Positions 9,465 to 17,791 of a stretch of 64,000 nucleotides of DNA are shown piece by piece. The position numbers were made by a program, and so were the translations under genes. The notes below the pieces were generated by a model. The model was not told where the DNA came from. It did no database searches and worked only from the letters and a program-made list of their open reading frames with translations. The stretch covers positions 1 to 64,000 of the forward strand of contig NZ_BLZO01000060.1 of NCBI RefSeq assembly GCF_014132355.1, in the 5' to 3' direction. Position 1 is the stretch's first letter, and every line of letters begins with the position of its first letter. The DNA is from Okeania sp. KiyG1. Lineage in GTDB: Bacteria > Cyanobacteriota > Cyanobacteriia > Cyanobacteriales > Microcoleaceae.

Positions 9465-10379
9465 CTAAAATTTTCTCGCTTGAGCAAAAGTAGCAGCAGC
9501 TTCTGGAGAGCCTATATATCTCCAGTGCCAAGGTTCGTAGCTGACTCCTTGTGAATTGTTTGGAGGAAAAGATAACTCAAAACCAAACTTCTGAGCGTGA
9601 CGGGTTAACCACTGGAAAGCTTTGGTATTTTCAAAATCGATAGTTATATCCTTTTTGGGAAAGTTCCCATCAGTTAAGTCAATGGCAAAACCTGTATGGT
9701 GTTCGCTGTATCCTGGTGGGGCGGAAACTTTTGCAGCGGCCTCAACTGAACCACGACGTTGAATCTGAGCTTTAAATAGTTCTTCCTGGAGCTCAAAAGT
9801 ACGAAATCCTGAAACAGGTACAAGCCAAACACCTTCGTCTCTTGCAGTATAAATCATATTCATTAGTGCTTTTGCTGCTTCTGGGTGCAGATATTCAAAC
9901 CTTTGGTATTGCCTAGCGCCATAACTGCTAATAATCACCATCCTGTTAATGTGACCTGGTGGGTATAGAAAGTGACCATAGGCAGTTTCGCCACCAACAA
10001 GTTTCTGTTCCTCTCTATCCACTTCAGAGTTTTGAGATGTTGGGTTTAGTAGCCCAATTCGTCTCGCAGCTTCAGGGAGTCGCTGAAGCAGAGGAGAGGG
10101 TTCTGCTTGAGTAGACGAATTTGGAGCAGGAGACTCTTGAACCTTTTGAGATGGTTCGGGAGAAGTTTCTGTTACAGGAGTAATAGGTACATCAACTACC
10201 TGAACTTCTGGAGATGAGTTAGGAGAAGGTTCTGTTGCAGTTTGCATATATAGACTTTCAGGTGAAAAATGTAGGATTATTGTTCCAAATAAAACAATTG
10301 TTCCAGCAACAGAAACAGCTATTAGGATAAATTTTAACCAGTTTTTTAAACTAAATTTCTCTATTTTAAACAATTTCAT
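9465..10379 (-). CDS. VanY-type D-alanyl-D-alanine carboxypeptidase, membrane-anchored
   Basis: 304 residues. A basic start and one membrane segment (about 15-38) are followed by a Pro/Ser/Glu-rich linker (about 48-98) and a LAS-type metallopeptidase domain (about 150-300). The zinc signature is complete: SEHHTGFAID gives His227 and Asp234, and EPWHWRY gives His285; SGFRT (190-194) is also typical. The family trims the terminal D-Ala from cell-wall peptides or cuts other short peptides outside the membrane. The gene is last in the eight-ORF operon running from 18286, only 5 nt after the preceding stop. Whether it belongs functionally to the TIR/SPFH-like system or is a passenger is open. Confidence 0.88.
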   Translation of the reverse strand: MKLFKIEKFSLKNWLKFILIAVSVAGTIVLFGTIILHFSPESLYMQTATEPSPNSSPEVQVVDVPITPVTETSPEPSQKVQESPAPNSSTQAEPSPLLQRLPEAARRIGLLNPTSQNSEVDREEQKLVGGETAYGHFLYPPGHINRMVIISSYGARQYQRFEYLHPEAAKALMNMIYTARDEGVWLVPVSGFRTFELQEELFKAQIQRRGSVEAAAKVSAPPGYSEHHTGFAIDLTDGNFPKKDITIDFENTKAFQWLTRHAQKFGFELSFPPNNSQGVSYEPWHWRYIGSPEAAATFAQARKF

Positions 10380-10384
10380 TTTTA

Positions 10385-11287
10385 TTAAATTACTTTAGAG
10401 GCATAAATTTTCAGGTTTCCATTAATCAATCTCATGTTGTAGATCACTGTTAAAGTTTTAAAGTTACTACTACTACGGTCAACTGAACCATCTGAATTAT
10501 AAAGGGTGTAATCTTCTGTGATCCTTACTTTAATTGCTGCTTCGTTACCCTCTGAAACAAACTCCTGAACACTGTCAACCCTTTGTACATTATAACGATA
10601 GTATGCACCATTGCTTTGTAACCAATCTATTGCACCAACTGCCTTTTCATAGAACTCGCTAGTGGCTATTTCAGCAAGAACTTGACGATTATAGGGTGGA
10701 GCAAACATTACTTTTTTTGCTTCTAAGTATTTCTGAATCAAATTAACAGCTTTCTGCCGTGAAATAGATGGCTCTGGTGGTCGCTGAGGTGGTGCAGGTG
10801 ATTTAACAGGACTAGGCTTTGGCGATGCTGGTGGTATAGGAGAAGGTTTAGGTGTCGGTTCTATTACAACAACTCGATTTTGAGACAAAACCAAGCTAAC
10901 TAAGCCAAATACTCCAATTACACCCCCAATGATAACTGCTGTTCGCCAATCTAAAGGAGACGGAGGCGGTGAAGGTGTTGGCGGTGAAGGTGTAGGAGCA
11001 GGAGTAGGAGCAGGAGTAGGAGCAGGAGTAGGTTCTGGTGGTGGTGTTTTTTTATCAGTCGGTGGAGACAATATGAGTTTGTCATTGTCCTGGATACCAG
11101 CTTGTTTAAATGTTAAATTGTCTTTTAATTCTTCTTCTGTTCTTTCTAGAACAAGTTTGTACGGGGGAGTTTCTGGTAAACCCAATAACATTTGCACTGC
11201 TTCGCGAGATTCACCTAACTTTGAATCAGGTGAAACATCTATAATTCTCTCAGCAGTATCATCAGTTCTTGTAAATATTACTTCCAT
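10385..11287 (-). CDS. Ubiquitin-like N-terminus, Pro-rich linker, membrane segment, IMS/ARC6-like C-terminus
   Basis: About 300 residues from ATG at 11287. A longer frame reaches 11419, but this start is chosen because the neighbour paralogue begins with the same MEVIFT. Residues 1-75 (MEVIFTRTDDTAERIIDVSP, then VLERTEEELKDNLTFKQAGI and DNDKLIL) have the strand-helix-strand pattern of a ubiquitin-like beta-grasp domain of EsaB/YukD type. Next comes a linker of repeated PTPAPTPAP, a membrane segment (AVIIGGVIGVFGLVSLVL), a second Pro-rich linker, and a C-terminal domain starting SRQKAVNLIQKYLEAKK that resembles the IMS/DUF4101 domain of ARC6-type and other cyanobacterial membrane proteins. 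The domain names are inferred from pattern only. A role as membrane adaptor in the operon is plausible. Confidence 0.75.
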   Translation of the reverse strand: MEVIFTRTDDTAERIIDVSPDSKLGESREAVQMLLGLPETPPYKLVLERTEEELKDNLTFKQAGIQDNDKLILSPPTDKKTPPPEPTPAPTPAPTPAPTPSPPTPSPPPSPLDWRTAVIIGGVIGVFGLVSLVLSQNRVVVIEPTPKPSPIPPASPKPSPVKSPAPPQRPPEPSISRQKAVNLIQKYLEAKKVMFAPPYNRQVLAEIATSEFYEKAVGAIDWLQSNGAYYRYNVQRVDSVQEFVSEGNEAAIKVRITEDYTLYNSDGSVDRSSSNFKTLTVIYNMRLINGNLKIYASKVI

Positions 11288-11363
11288 TTTTATTATTTGT
11301 TTATATAATATTTTTCTACTCGTATTTAAAAAAACTTGGTCTAAATACCTTAAGTGTTTACAA

Positions 11364-12287
11364 CTACAAGCGTTCAACTTTATTAACCAGCCAACGGTCA
11401 GAATCTGTGTCCCAAACAAAATAAAAGCGAAGAGTTTGATTGATTTCTCTGCCAGATTTCATAAAATACCGCAGTCTACTGTCTACTATAGAATTAAACC
11501 CATCTTCTGATACCAATTTGGTACTTAGTACATCTATCCTTGCAACTTGAGTCCACCAATCTATGTAGGACTTGTATCCTTCTGGATGGGCTTTAGTACT
11601 TCGTTGCGATCTAGAGGATAAAGAATTCCAAGCACTTTGATACTCATAATTGTTTAGAGTTTGGTAGTAATTTCTTAAAGCTTGTTCTGGTAACGCTCGA
11701 AGAAGGTTGGGTTCGGTTCGGGAAATCTGCTTTTGAGTTCTTTCCTGTTCTAACTTTCTCTCGGCTCCTTGTCTTTGACTCCTTTCCTGTTCTAACTTTC
11801 TTTCAGCTTCTTGCCTTTGAATCCTCTCCTGTTCTAACTGCTCGTTAATAATCGCTTGTTGTTGTAGAGTTTGGAGATAAAGCAAGCTTCCAACTACTGC
11901 AATTAATACCATGGTACCAACCATGAATGCTGTTGGAAAAACTTTAAAATTGAAAGACGATGGGGATTCTTTTTCTTCAGTTACGCTAGAAATATCGTTT
12001 GTTTTCTGATTATCTTGGTAGGTATCACTCTCACCCTCTTGGTAGGTCTCAAAAGTATTTAAAGGAAAAAGTATAAGCTTGTCATTGTCCTGAATACCCG
12101 CCTCTTTGAATGTCAAATTATCCCTTAATTTTTTGCTAGTTCTTTCTAGAACAACTTTGTAAGGGGGACTTTCTGGTAAACCCAATAACATTTGCACTAC
12201 TTCGCGAGACTCACCTACCTTTGAATCAGGCGAGACATCTATAATCTTCTCAGCAGTATCATCATTTTTTGTAAATATTACTTCCAT
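11364..12287 (-). CDS. Ubiquitin-like N-terminus, membrane segment, coiled coil, NTF2-like C-terminus
   Basis: 307 residues. Residues 1-75 are closely related to the next gene's N-terminus (MEVIFTKNDDTAEKIIDVSP; about three quarters identical), so the two genes share a duplicated ubiquitin-like module. A membrane segment follows (about 115-140, FPTAFMVGTMVLIAVVGSLLY). Then comes a coiled coil with repeated EQERIQRQEAERKLEQERS (about 145-190). The C-terminal region (about 200-307, ALPEQALRNYYQTLNNYEYQ ... TQVARIDVLS) looks like the NTF2-like modules at the ends of cyanobacterial kinases. The gene is 65 nt after the SPFH-like gene and 76 nt before its paralogue. Function unknown; probably a membrane-bound scaffold. 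Confidence 0.75.
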   Translation of the reverse strand: MEVIFTKNDDTAEKIIDVSPDSKVGESREVVQMLLGLPESPPYKVVLERTSKKLRDNLTFKEAGIQDNDKLILFPLNTFETYQEGESDTYQDNQKTNDISSVTEEKESPSSFNFKVFPTAFMVGTMVLIAVVGSLLYLQTLQQQAIINEQLEQERIQRQEAERKLEQERSQRQGAERKLEQERTQKQISRTEPNLLRALPEQALRNYYQTLNNYEYQSAWNSLSSRSQRSTKAHPEGYKSYIDWWTQVARIDVLSTKLVSEDGFNSIVDSRLRYFMKSGREINQTLRFYFVWDTDSDRWLVNKVERL

Positions 12288-12352
12288 TTTTGTTAGTTCT
12301 TTATGTAGTAATTTTATACTGTACCTAAATAAAAATTGGTCTAATTACTTTT

Positions 12353-14848
12353 TTAAGTCAAGTCTTTCTGATTAGGAACGCTAGTATCACTGCTAGGATC
12401 AGAATCTAAATTGTTTTTGCCTGGTAGTAGACCCATCTGCTCTTCAAATGCGAGGGTGTTCTTACTTCCATCTCTTTTAGGCTCTAATATATCAAGAGCG
12501 CTTCCAGCATCCTCCAACGAAGGAGTAAGAATTTCTTTCTCTAAGCGATCTATTTGTTCATCCAAATACTCCCGTTCATCCGGATCTGCATCGGGATCTG
12601 CAACCAACTTTGCTCTTTGCTCATAAAGTTTATCAAGTTCATTAGATTGTGCTTTATTCTTTCTTGAGGACATCTCCAATTGATTCTGACGCTGTTGAGT
12701 TCTTGCCTCAACTTGAGCTAAAGCTTCATCAACTTTTGATCTCTCTAATTTAGTTCTAGCTGCAGACAAATATTCTTCTCCTTCAGTGCGGATGCGATAC
12801 AGGTTTATAATCTCAATTTCTAGACCATATTGCTTAACAACACTCTCCCTTGCCCATTGATTGACGTAGCGCTCCATAGTAGATAAATGTTTATTATCTG
12901 TGTATCTAAGAAGTTCGCTGTCAATGGTAGTCAACTTAGCATTAACACTCTTTTCTATTGAGTTTTTAATATTATCCATGCCAAAAATCTCCTTTTCTAT
13001 ATCACGAATTCTCTGGCTAATTTCGCCAAGTTCCTCTCTGTTCTCTTCTACATCACCTAAGTTAACAACTTTAGCATATTGCTTTTTGAGGGCTTTGCGT
13101 TCTTTCAACGACTCTTGCTGCAATTCTCGCATAGATTGGAATGCAGACTGGAATACATACCAACTACCCTGCTCAATACCTAAAATTTTGAACTCTCCTT
13201 GAAACTTAACAGCTTGTCCACCAGTCAAAGAAAGCACTTCACAGTTGAAAGAACCCACCATTCCCATTAACCTTTGCAGATAATCAATAATATCTGTTTG
13301 TTCGGGAATAGGAACAACTCTAATTACTATTACCCCAAAACGCTCTTCTAAGGTTGTCGTAATTGCATCTTTCAGTTCTTGTTCAACCGACTTTTCGCCA
13401 GCTATAGGTTCATAAAAACGCATATAAAATCTTTCGGGGTCGATAGTGCGTATATTTTCTCTAGTGGTACTTTTAACTGTATCTTTGATTAAGTCTTTAA
13501 TTTCATCAACTGTTTGATTGAGATAATCTTCAATTTTTTCAAGACTCTTAAACTTGAGATTGACTGCTGTACTTAACTTAACTTTGACGCCAGTAGCACT
13601 GGTTGAAAATTCTTCTGGTTTGTCGTCATTATTTATTTCTAGATTTTCTAGTAGTTCGCTATGCTTTTGTTTTGGGAGAGAAACTATATGCTTCACTAGA
13701 TAACCGATAGATTCGGCTTCAGTTTGCATTGCACGCCGAATTTCATCAGATTCTTTGCTAAAATCGCACAATATACCTGCATAGTTCTTATCAAGCAGCA
13801 AAGGCTTAACAATTTTTTCCAGTTTACTCTGCACCCAAGCTTCTAAGTTAGGAGATTGTGCAGAAATATATCGTCTAACATCTTGAGGAAGCATCTGGAG
13901 AGTATTTTCAACATATACTAAACCCGTATACTTCTGTACCTTGCAATCGACAGTACAACTTATTTCTACAAGCTCCTTGGGAACTGGAGATGAAGAAATT
14001 TTCTTACTATTGAGATATAAGTGTCCAACTCGGCGACCTTGATCGCGTAGAATCCTATCTAAATGCTCAACTAATCCATTCCTAACCGTATCTTTCAATT
14101 CATAGTAGAACTGAGTAATGGAAACTTTTTCAAGTAAGTAGCTTTTAATTTCTTTCTTAGTAACTTTGACTAAGGAGATCAGCCAACCAGACTCCTGGTT
14201 AGACACAGCCTTAACTGGGTCCTCAATAATTAGTTCAGTCTCAAGTTCAAGGTCTAGCTTATCATCAGAATCGGAAACGTATACGGTAATCTCTGTCGGG
14301 CCAATTTTTACTGCTTCGAGCTGTTTTTCATCCCCTAGAGATAGCCGAAAATGAATGTTAAGACCAATCTCATCTTGTGTTTTTTTCTTTAAGGAGGTCT
14401 GTAAACCTTCTACTTGACCGAAAAAATCATCTATATATATAGCCTCCTTTTCATAGGTTAGTTCAGCTATCCATCTCTCAACTCTCTTATCCAATTCATC
14501 ACCAGGAGAATCATCACTACAGAGAGCTAGAGCAACTTGTTGTTCTTTTCCAGGAGGGCAACTAGCACGATAAGCTACAGAAATACGAAGTTTACGATTA
14601 TTCCCAAAATCCGTTACCTCTACAGGTAGATCTGTACGTTCGGCAATATTTGAAGCATCATTGTTGTTAGAAATTAAATAATATACTATATTCTTGCGAT
14701 CGATAAAGGGTATTTTGTCCAAATAGTCCTTTTTTTGTTTGTTAATAACTATGATTTTTTCAGTAGAAGATTTAGTTTTGCTTTTAGCAGATGCTTCAGC
14801 TTTTTCTACTTTACGAATAATTTTATCTAAAGCGTGATGTTTTACCAT
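12353..14848 (-). CDS. Large SPFH/band-7-like scaffold protein (831 residues)
   Basis: The start follows AGAGGTAAAA, a good Shine-Dalgarno sequence. Two regions (about residues 185-290 and 425-545) each have the strand-rich then amphipathic-helix layout of SPFH/band-7 proteins: VYVSDSDDKLDLELETELII followed by DTVRNGLVEHLDRILRDQG, and KVKLSTAVNLKFKSLEKI followed by ELKDAITTTLEERFGV. Residues 590-800 are strongly coiled-coil (KERKALKKQYAKVVNLGDVE ... QRIRDIEKEIFGM). I see no membrane segment, so it would be cytoplasmic or peripheral. SPFH proteins form large membrane-associated rings. It sits in the middle of the TIR operon. The SPFH call is pattern-based and should be tested by structure comparison. 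Confidence 0.6.
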   Translation of the reverse strand: MVKHHALDKIIRKVEKAEASAKSKTKSSTEKIIVINKQKKDYLDKIPFIDRKNIVYYLISNNNDASNIAERTDLPVEVTDFGNNRKLRISVAYRASCPPGKEQQVALALCSDDSPGDELDKRVERWIAELTYEKEAIYIDDFFGQVEGLQTSLKKKTQDEIGLNIHFRLSLGDEKQLEAVKIGPTEITVYVSDSDDKLDLELETELIIEDPVKAVSNQESGWLISLVKVTKKEIKSYLLEKVSITQFYYELKDTVRNGLVEHLDRILRDQGRRVGHLYLNSKKISSSPVPKELVEISCTVDCKVQKYTGLVYVENTLQMLPQDVRRYISAQSPNLEAWVQSKLEKIVKPLLLDKNYAGILCDFSKESDEIRRAMQTEAESIGYLVKHIVSLPKQKHSELLENLEINNDDKPEEFSTSATGVKVKLSTAVNLKFKSLEKIEDYLNQTVDEIKDLIKDTVKSTTRENIRTIDPERFYMRFYEPIAGEKSVEQELKDAITTTLEERFGVIVIRVVPIPEQTDIIDYLQRLMGMVGSFNCEVLSLTGGQAVKFQGEFKILGIEQGSWYVFQSAFQSMRELQQESLKERKALKKQYAKVVNLGDVEENREELGEISQRIRDIEKEIFGMDNIKNSIEKSVNAKLTTIDSELLRYTDNKHLSTMERYVNQWARESVVKQYGLEIEIINLYRIRTEGEEYLSAARTKLERSKVDEALAQVEARTQQRQNQLEMSSRKNKAQSNELDKLYEQRAKLVADPDADPDEREYLDEQIDRLEKEILTPSLEDAGSALDILEPKRDGSKNTLAFEEQMGLLPGKNNLDSDPSSDTSVPNQKDLT

Positions 14849-14866
14849 TTTTACCTCTAATTTAAG

Positions 14867-15151
14867 TTACTTTGTTACTTTGATTTCTTTTTGTAAAGCC
14901 CTAAATTTCTTCTTGAAATCTCTTAAAATTTTTCTTCTGGTAGTGAACTGCTTCTGTAGTTTTCTATCTCCTAATTGATTTGACTTTGTACCTTGTTCTA
15001 GATATTTTTCTGTAAGAGATGTCCAAAAATTACTCAGCTCACTTTTTAGAGAACGAGGAGTATTTGAAATAATGCTGCGAGCCATATCTTCGATTAAATT
15101 TTCAACTTCTTGCTCCAGCTCTACATGATCAAAACCACGCAAAATTACCAA
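14867..15151 (-). CDS. Displaced C-terminus of the large helical protein
   Basis: As it stands this is a 94-codon frame starting MVILRGFDHVELEQEVENLI, rich in Lys/Glu and helical. Reading upstream in the same frame gives a natural protein sequence (KCLRILFKDFTPDSF, then NPLENISYLIAEW) that overlaps the end of the preceding frame, whose own tail (FFLKILLQIVLILLKTLAI) looks like out-of-frame AT-rich translation. One missing A in the AAA run at about 15231-15233 (minus strand GGTAAATG) accounts for it. This is therefore almost certainly the last about 100 residues of the gene starting at 17031, not a gene of its own. Confidence 0.6.
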   Translation of the reverse strand: MVILRGFDHVELEQEVENLIEDMARSIISNTPRSLKSELSNFWTSLTEKYLEQGTKSNQLGDRKLQKQFTTRRKILRDFKKKFRALQKEIKVTK

Positions 15152-15162
15152 CCATTCTGCAA

Positions 15163-17031
15163 TTAAATAGCTAATGTTTTCAAGAGGATTAAAACTATCT
15201 GGAGTAAAATCTTTAAAAAGAATTCTAAGACATTTACCAGAGCAAGTTCTCCATTAGCAGTACAATAAAATAGCCAACTAAATAAAGTATTTAACTCACT
15301 ACCAAATTTACTATCATCTTGGCTTTTCAATGGTGCAAACAAAGGATACGCAGAAGGCCACTCTCCATACCACTTTAAGTTATTCGTCCAGATGTATGTT
15401 GTTTGATTGCAGTAAACAAATAACAAAAGAAAAGCGACTCGATTTGACAGAGAGTATTTTTCTGAAGGAACATCTGGTGAAGGCAACCATTCCTTTAAAA
15501 TCTCTAGAAAATCATAGATGTAGGAATATAAACCACTTTGCCACAATAGTTTGTCTAATAAGCTGTAAACATCAGCCTGGAGGTTTTCATCCTTATTTTC
15601 TAAACTCTCTCGATCTAGCAACTTTTTCAGCCAAATTAGGAGTTGTTTTGCAGCTTGAATACCTAATGCTCCTGAACGTAAGTGCTTGTCCATTAAATCT
15701 CGAACAATTTCAAAGGCAAGGGTTCGATGTTCTGGAGACATTAAACTTTCAAGAAAGCTTTGAGCGATATCCTCAGCTCTAGAATAATCTGATTCAATTT
15801 GTAATCTATAAATTAAGTACGACAAACGCAGAAGTAAAGGGTTAATTCTCCGCTTGTCTTCCTGAGCAATTTTTACTAGAAGTTCTATCAGCCAACCCTC
15901 CCCATAGGAACTTGGATAGTCAACGCTAGCCCTTAAAGCGACATCTATTGCCTTTCTCGCAAGATCATCAGAAGTGTCAAGTAATAAGTCTAGCTTTTGG
16001 GTTTTTTGGAGTTGCTCCTCTAAATATAAAGGTTGCTGTTCTTCAAAATAAGTCAAAAAATCCCTTCTTAAGCTAGGAAAAGTAAAGTCAATACCCTGCA
16101 TTTTATTCTGACGACTGACTCTTAAATAAGAATTCTCTAAATATCCATCCGACTGTTCAAAGCTCTCTTGCCAAATTTCAGTTAATAACTTTTCCTTTTG
16201 AGTTTCTTTTACCTGTGTTTTTCCTTCTTCTGTGGTTATTGACTCTTTAACAGGTATAATTTTTGTTTGGCCTTCTAGTAAGAGTGAAACGACCCACTTA
16301 AAGTCTTGGGGGTTTAATTCTGGAAAGAAAGTTGCCACATACAAAACAGTTTTCTGGATAGTGTCACTGTTTGAAAATAGCGAGTGAGCTGTAACGCTTT
16401 CGGACTCTTCTGAGGCATAACCCTGACCTGTTCCTCTTGTGTTTTTATTCCCTCTTCTGTTCTGCTCTCTTTCTTCTAGCTCTTTATTAAGGTCGCTTAA
16501 ATCTTTCTCAAGTTGTTCAAGTTTCAGCCGTTTTTCTTCACGTTCTCCCCTAATTCTATCTAGCTTTCTTTGAGTTTTGCGTTCCTCAATAGGAGAATAA
16601 GCTTCTCTCTTGTCCTCAGATAAATCTTCTATCTCTTCAGTTAATTCATCATATTGATCTTTTAAACTAGCAATTTCCGTTTTATATCTTTCCTTCCAGG
16701 TTTGTAATAGTTGTGTTGGTAAGTCAGAGTATTTGGTCTTTTCCTTTGTAGAAGAATCACTAGAATATTTACTATCATCATCTTTACTTTTTCCCTGACC
16801 TCTAAGTGGATTGAAAAAATTTCCTTCAATTGAATATCTGCTAAGAGGTGTTGGTATCTTGTCACCTTCCTTTAGTTCCGGAGGTGTTGGTATCTTGTCA
16901 CCTTCCTTTAGTTCCGGAGGTGTTGGTATCTTGTCACCTTCCTTTAGTTCCGGAGGTGTTGGTATCTTGTCACCTTCCTTTAGTTCCGGAGGTGTTGGTA
17001 TCTTCTCACCTTGGATATCTTCTTCCGTCAT
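15163..17031 (-). CDS. Large coiled-coil/helical protein of the TIR operon, frameshifted near its end
   Basis: 622 codons as read, about 720 if joined to 14867-15151. Residues 5-62 are four to five copies of a 12-residue unit (ELKEGDKIPTPP). Residues 63-105 are Ser/Asp/Lys-rich and probably disordered. Residues 108-200 form a long coiled coil (RYKTEIASLKDQYDELTEEI, KLKLEQLEKDL type). From about 215 on the protein is mostly helical, perhaps a helical-repeat array (YVATFFPELNPQDFKWVVSL, ... ARKAIDVALRASVDY, ... HRTLAFEIVRDLMDKHL). No enzyme motif is recognised. It lies 38 nt after the TIR gene and 18 nt before the SPFH-like gene, so an adaptor or sensor role is possible. The last about 25 residues of this frame are probably artefactual. 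Confidence 0.65.
   Translation of the reverse strand: MTEEDIQGEKIPTPPELKEGDKIPTPPELKEGDKIPTPPELKEGDKIPTPPELKEGDKIPTPLSRYSIEGNFFNPLRGQGKSKDDDSKYSSDSSTKEKTKYSDLPTQLLQTWKERYKTEIASLKDQYDELTEEIEDLSEDKREAYSPIEERKTQRKLDRIRGEREEKRLKLEQLEKDLSDLNKELEEREQNRRGNKNTRGTGQGYASEESESVTAHSLFSNSDTIQKTVLYVATFFPELNPQDFKWVVSLLLEGQTKIIPVKESITTEEGKTQVKETQKEKLLTEIWQESFEQSDGYLENSYLRVSRQNKMQGIDFTFPSLRRDFLTYFEEQQPLYLEEQLQKTQKLDLLLDTSDDLARKAIDVALRASVDYPSSYGEGWLIELLVKIAQEDKRRINPLLLRLSYLIYRLQIESDYSRAEDIAQSFLESLMSPEHRTLAFEIVRDLMDKHLRSGALGIQAAKQLLIWLKKLLDRESLENKDENLQADVYSLLDKLLWQSGLYSYIYDFLEILKEWLPSPDVPSEKYSLSNRVAFLLLFVYCNQTTYIWTNNLKWYGEWPSAYPLFAPLKSQDDSKFGSELNTLFSWLFYCTANGELALVNVLEFFLKILLQIVLILLKTLAI
16847..17010 (-). repeat. 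36-bp in-frame tandem repeat, four and a half copies
   Basis: Copies start at 16847, 16883, 16919 and 16955 with a partial copy from 16991, virtually identical. On the minus strand each encodes ELKEGDKIPTPP. Near-identity points to recent slippage or recombination, so copy number may vary between strains. Confidence 0.9.
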
Positions 17032-17069
17032 ATCTTAAATTAATCTCTCTAGTTTGTATGTTTACGATT

Positions 17070-17774
17070 CTACCCATGAGCAAGTCGGCTAATCTCTGCT
17101 TGAAGCCTTTCAACTTCTTGGTCGTGTTGGTTTCGCTTTTCTTCAAACTTTTTTTTATTCTTGTCCAGGTTGTGCTGTCGTATTGCATCACCTATATTCG
17201 CATTCATCTCATCTACTATGTCATTTATCACTTTTGTTAATTCGTTAGATTGTTTTTGAGCCAAAGACAAATCCCTTTGCAAACGCCCTATTTTTTCCTG
17301 AGTGAAGTCTAGAGTGTTAACATAATAAGAAGTTTGTTTTTGTGAGTTATTTGTAAATACTTGTAATAATTTGCTAATGTCATCATAGCTATCCAAATTG
17401 TCAAGAGTCACAAACTGAATCTCTTTTAAGTAATTAAGTTTACTAGGAAGATTATCAATACTAGCTCCAGGTAAAAGTATCGGAACAATTCTAGGACTTT
17501 GCCTTCTACTACTTATATAACGGTTATGTAAATAGTCTATTTCCGCATCTTGCCAAGGCCCTACACCATTTATTCCCAGAAAGAAGAAAACCGTATCAGT
17601 GTTATCAAGAATTTCGTAGAGTTTGCCTGGCCAATGGTCTCCACCTTTAAACTGCCGTTCATCTAGCCAAGTTCTAATACCTGCTTTTTCAAGCTTTTCC
17701 CCTATAATTCTCACACTATCTTTATCAAGACTATTATGAGAAAGAAAAACATCAAATTCTTTTTGTTCAGTCAT
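17070..17774 (-). CDS. TIR-domain protein with C-terminal coiled coil
   Basis: 234 residues. Residues 1-150 are a TIR domain: box 1 is FDVFLSHNSLDKDSVR (7-22), then IRTWLDERQFKGGDHWP, a TDTVFFFLG strand, and WQDAEIDYL (74-82). Glu78 matches the catalytic glutamate of NAD-hydrolysing TIR domains. Residues 155-234 form a coiled coil (QEKIGRLQRDLSLAQKQSNE ... HDQEVERLQAEISRL), probably for oligomerisation or binding to the coiled coils of the next two proteins. Bacterial TIR proteins commonly act as effectors in anti-phage or stress systems by depleting NAD or making cyclic ADP-ribose signals. It is second in the operon, 17 nt after the first gene. Enzymatic activity is inferred, not shown. Confidence 0.88.
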   Translation of the reverse strand: MTEQKEFDVFLSHNSLDKDSVRIIGEKLEKAGIRTWLDERQFKGGDHWPGKLYEILDNTDTVFFFLGINGVGPWQDAEIDYLHNRYISSRRQSPRIVPILLPGASIDNLPSKLNYLKEIQFVTLDNLDSYDDISKLLQVFTNNSQKQTSYYVNTLDFTQEKIGRLQRDLSLAQKQSNELTKVINDIVDEMNANIGDAIRQHNLDKNKKKFEEKRNQHDQEVERLQAEISRLAHG

Positions 17775-17791
17775 TTATAAACTCCTTTTTT

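Noticed and set aside
11288-11419. N-terminal extension (44 residues) of the IMS-like protein
   Set aside because: The paralogue next door starts at the equivalent MEVIFT and the extension overlaps its coding end, so I use 11287.
16811-17240. Plus-strand ORFs with repeated VLVSCHLPLVPE-like units
   Set aside because: Antisense shadows of the 36-bp coding repeat and the TIR gene.
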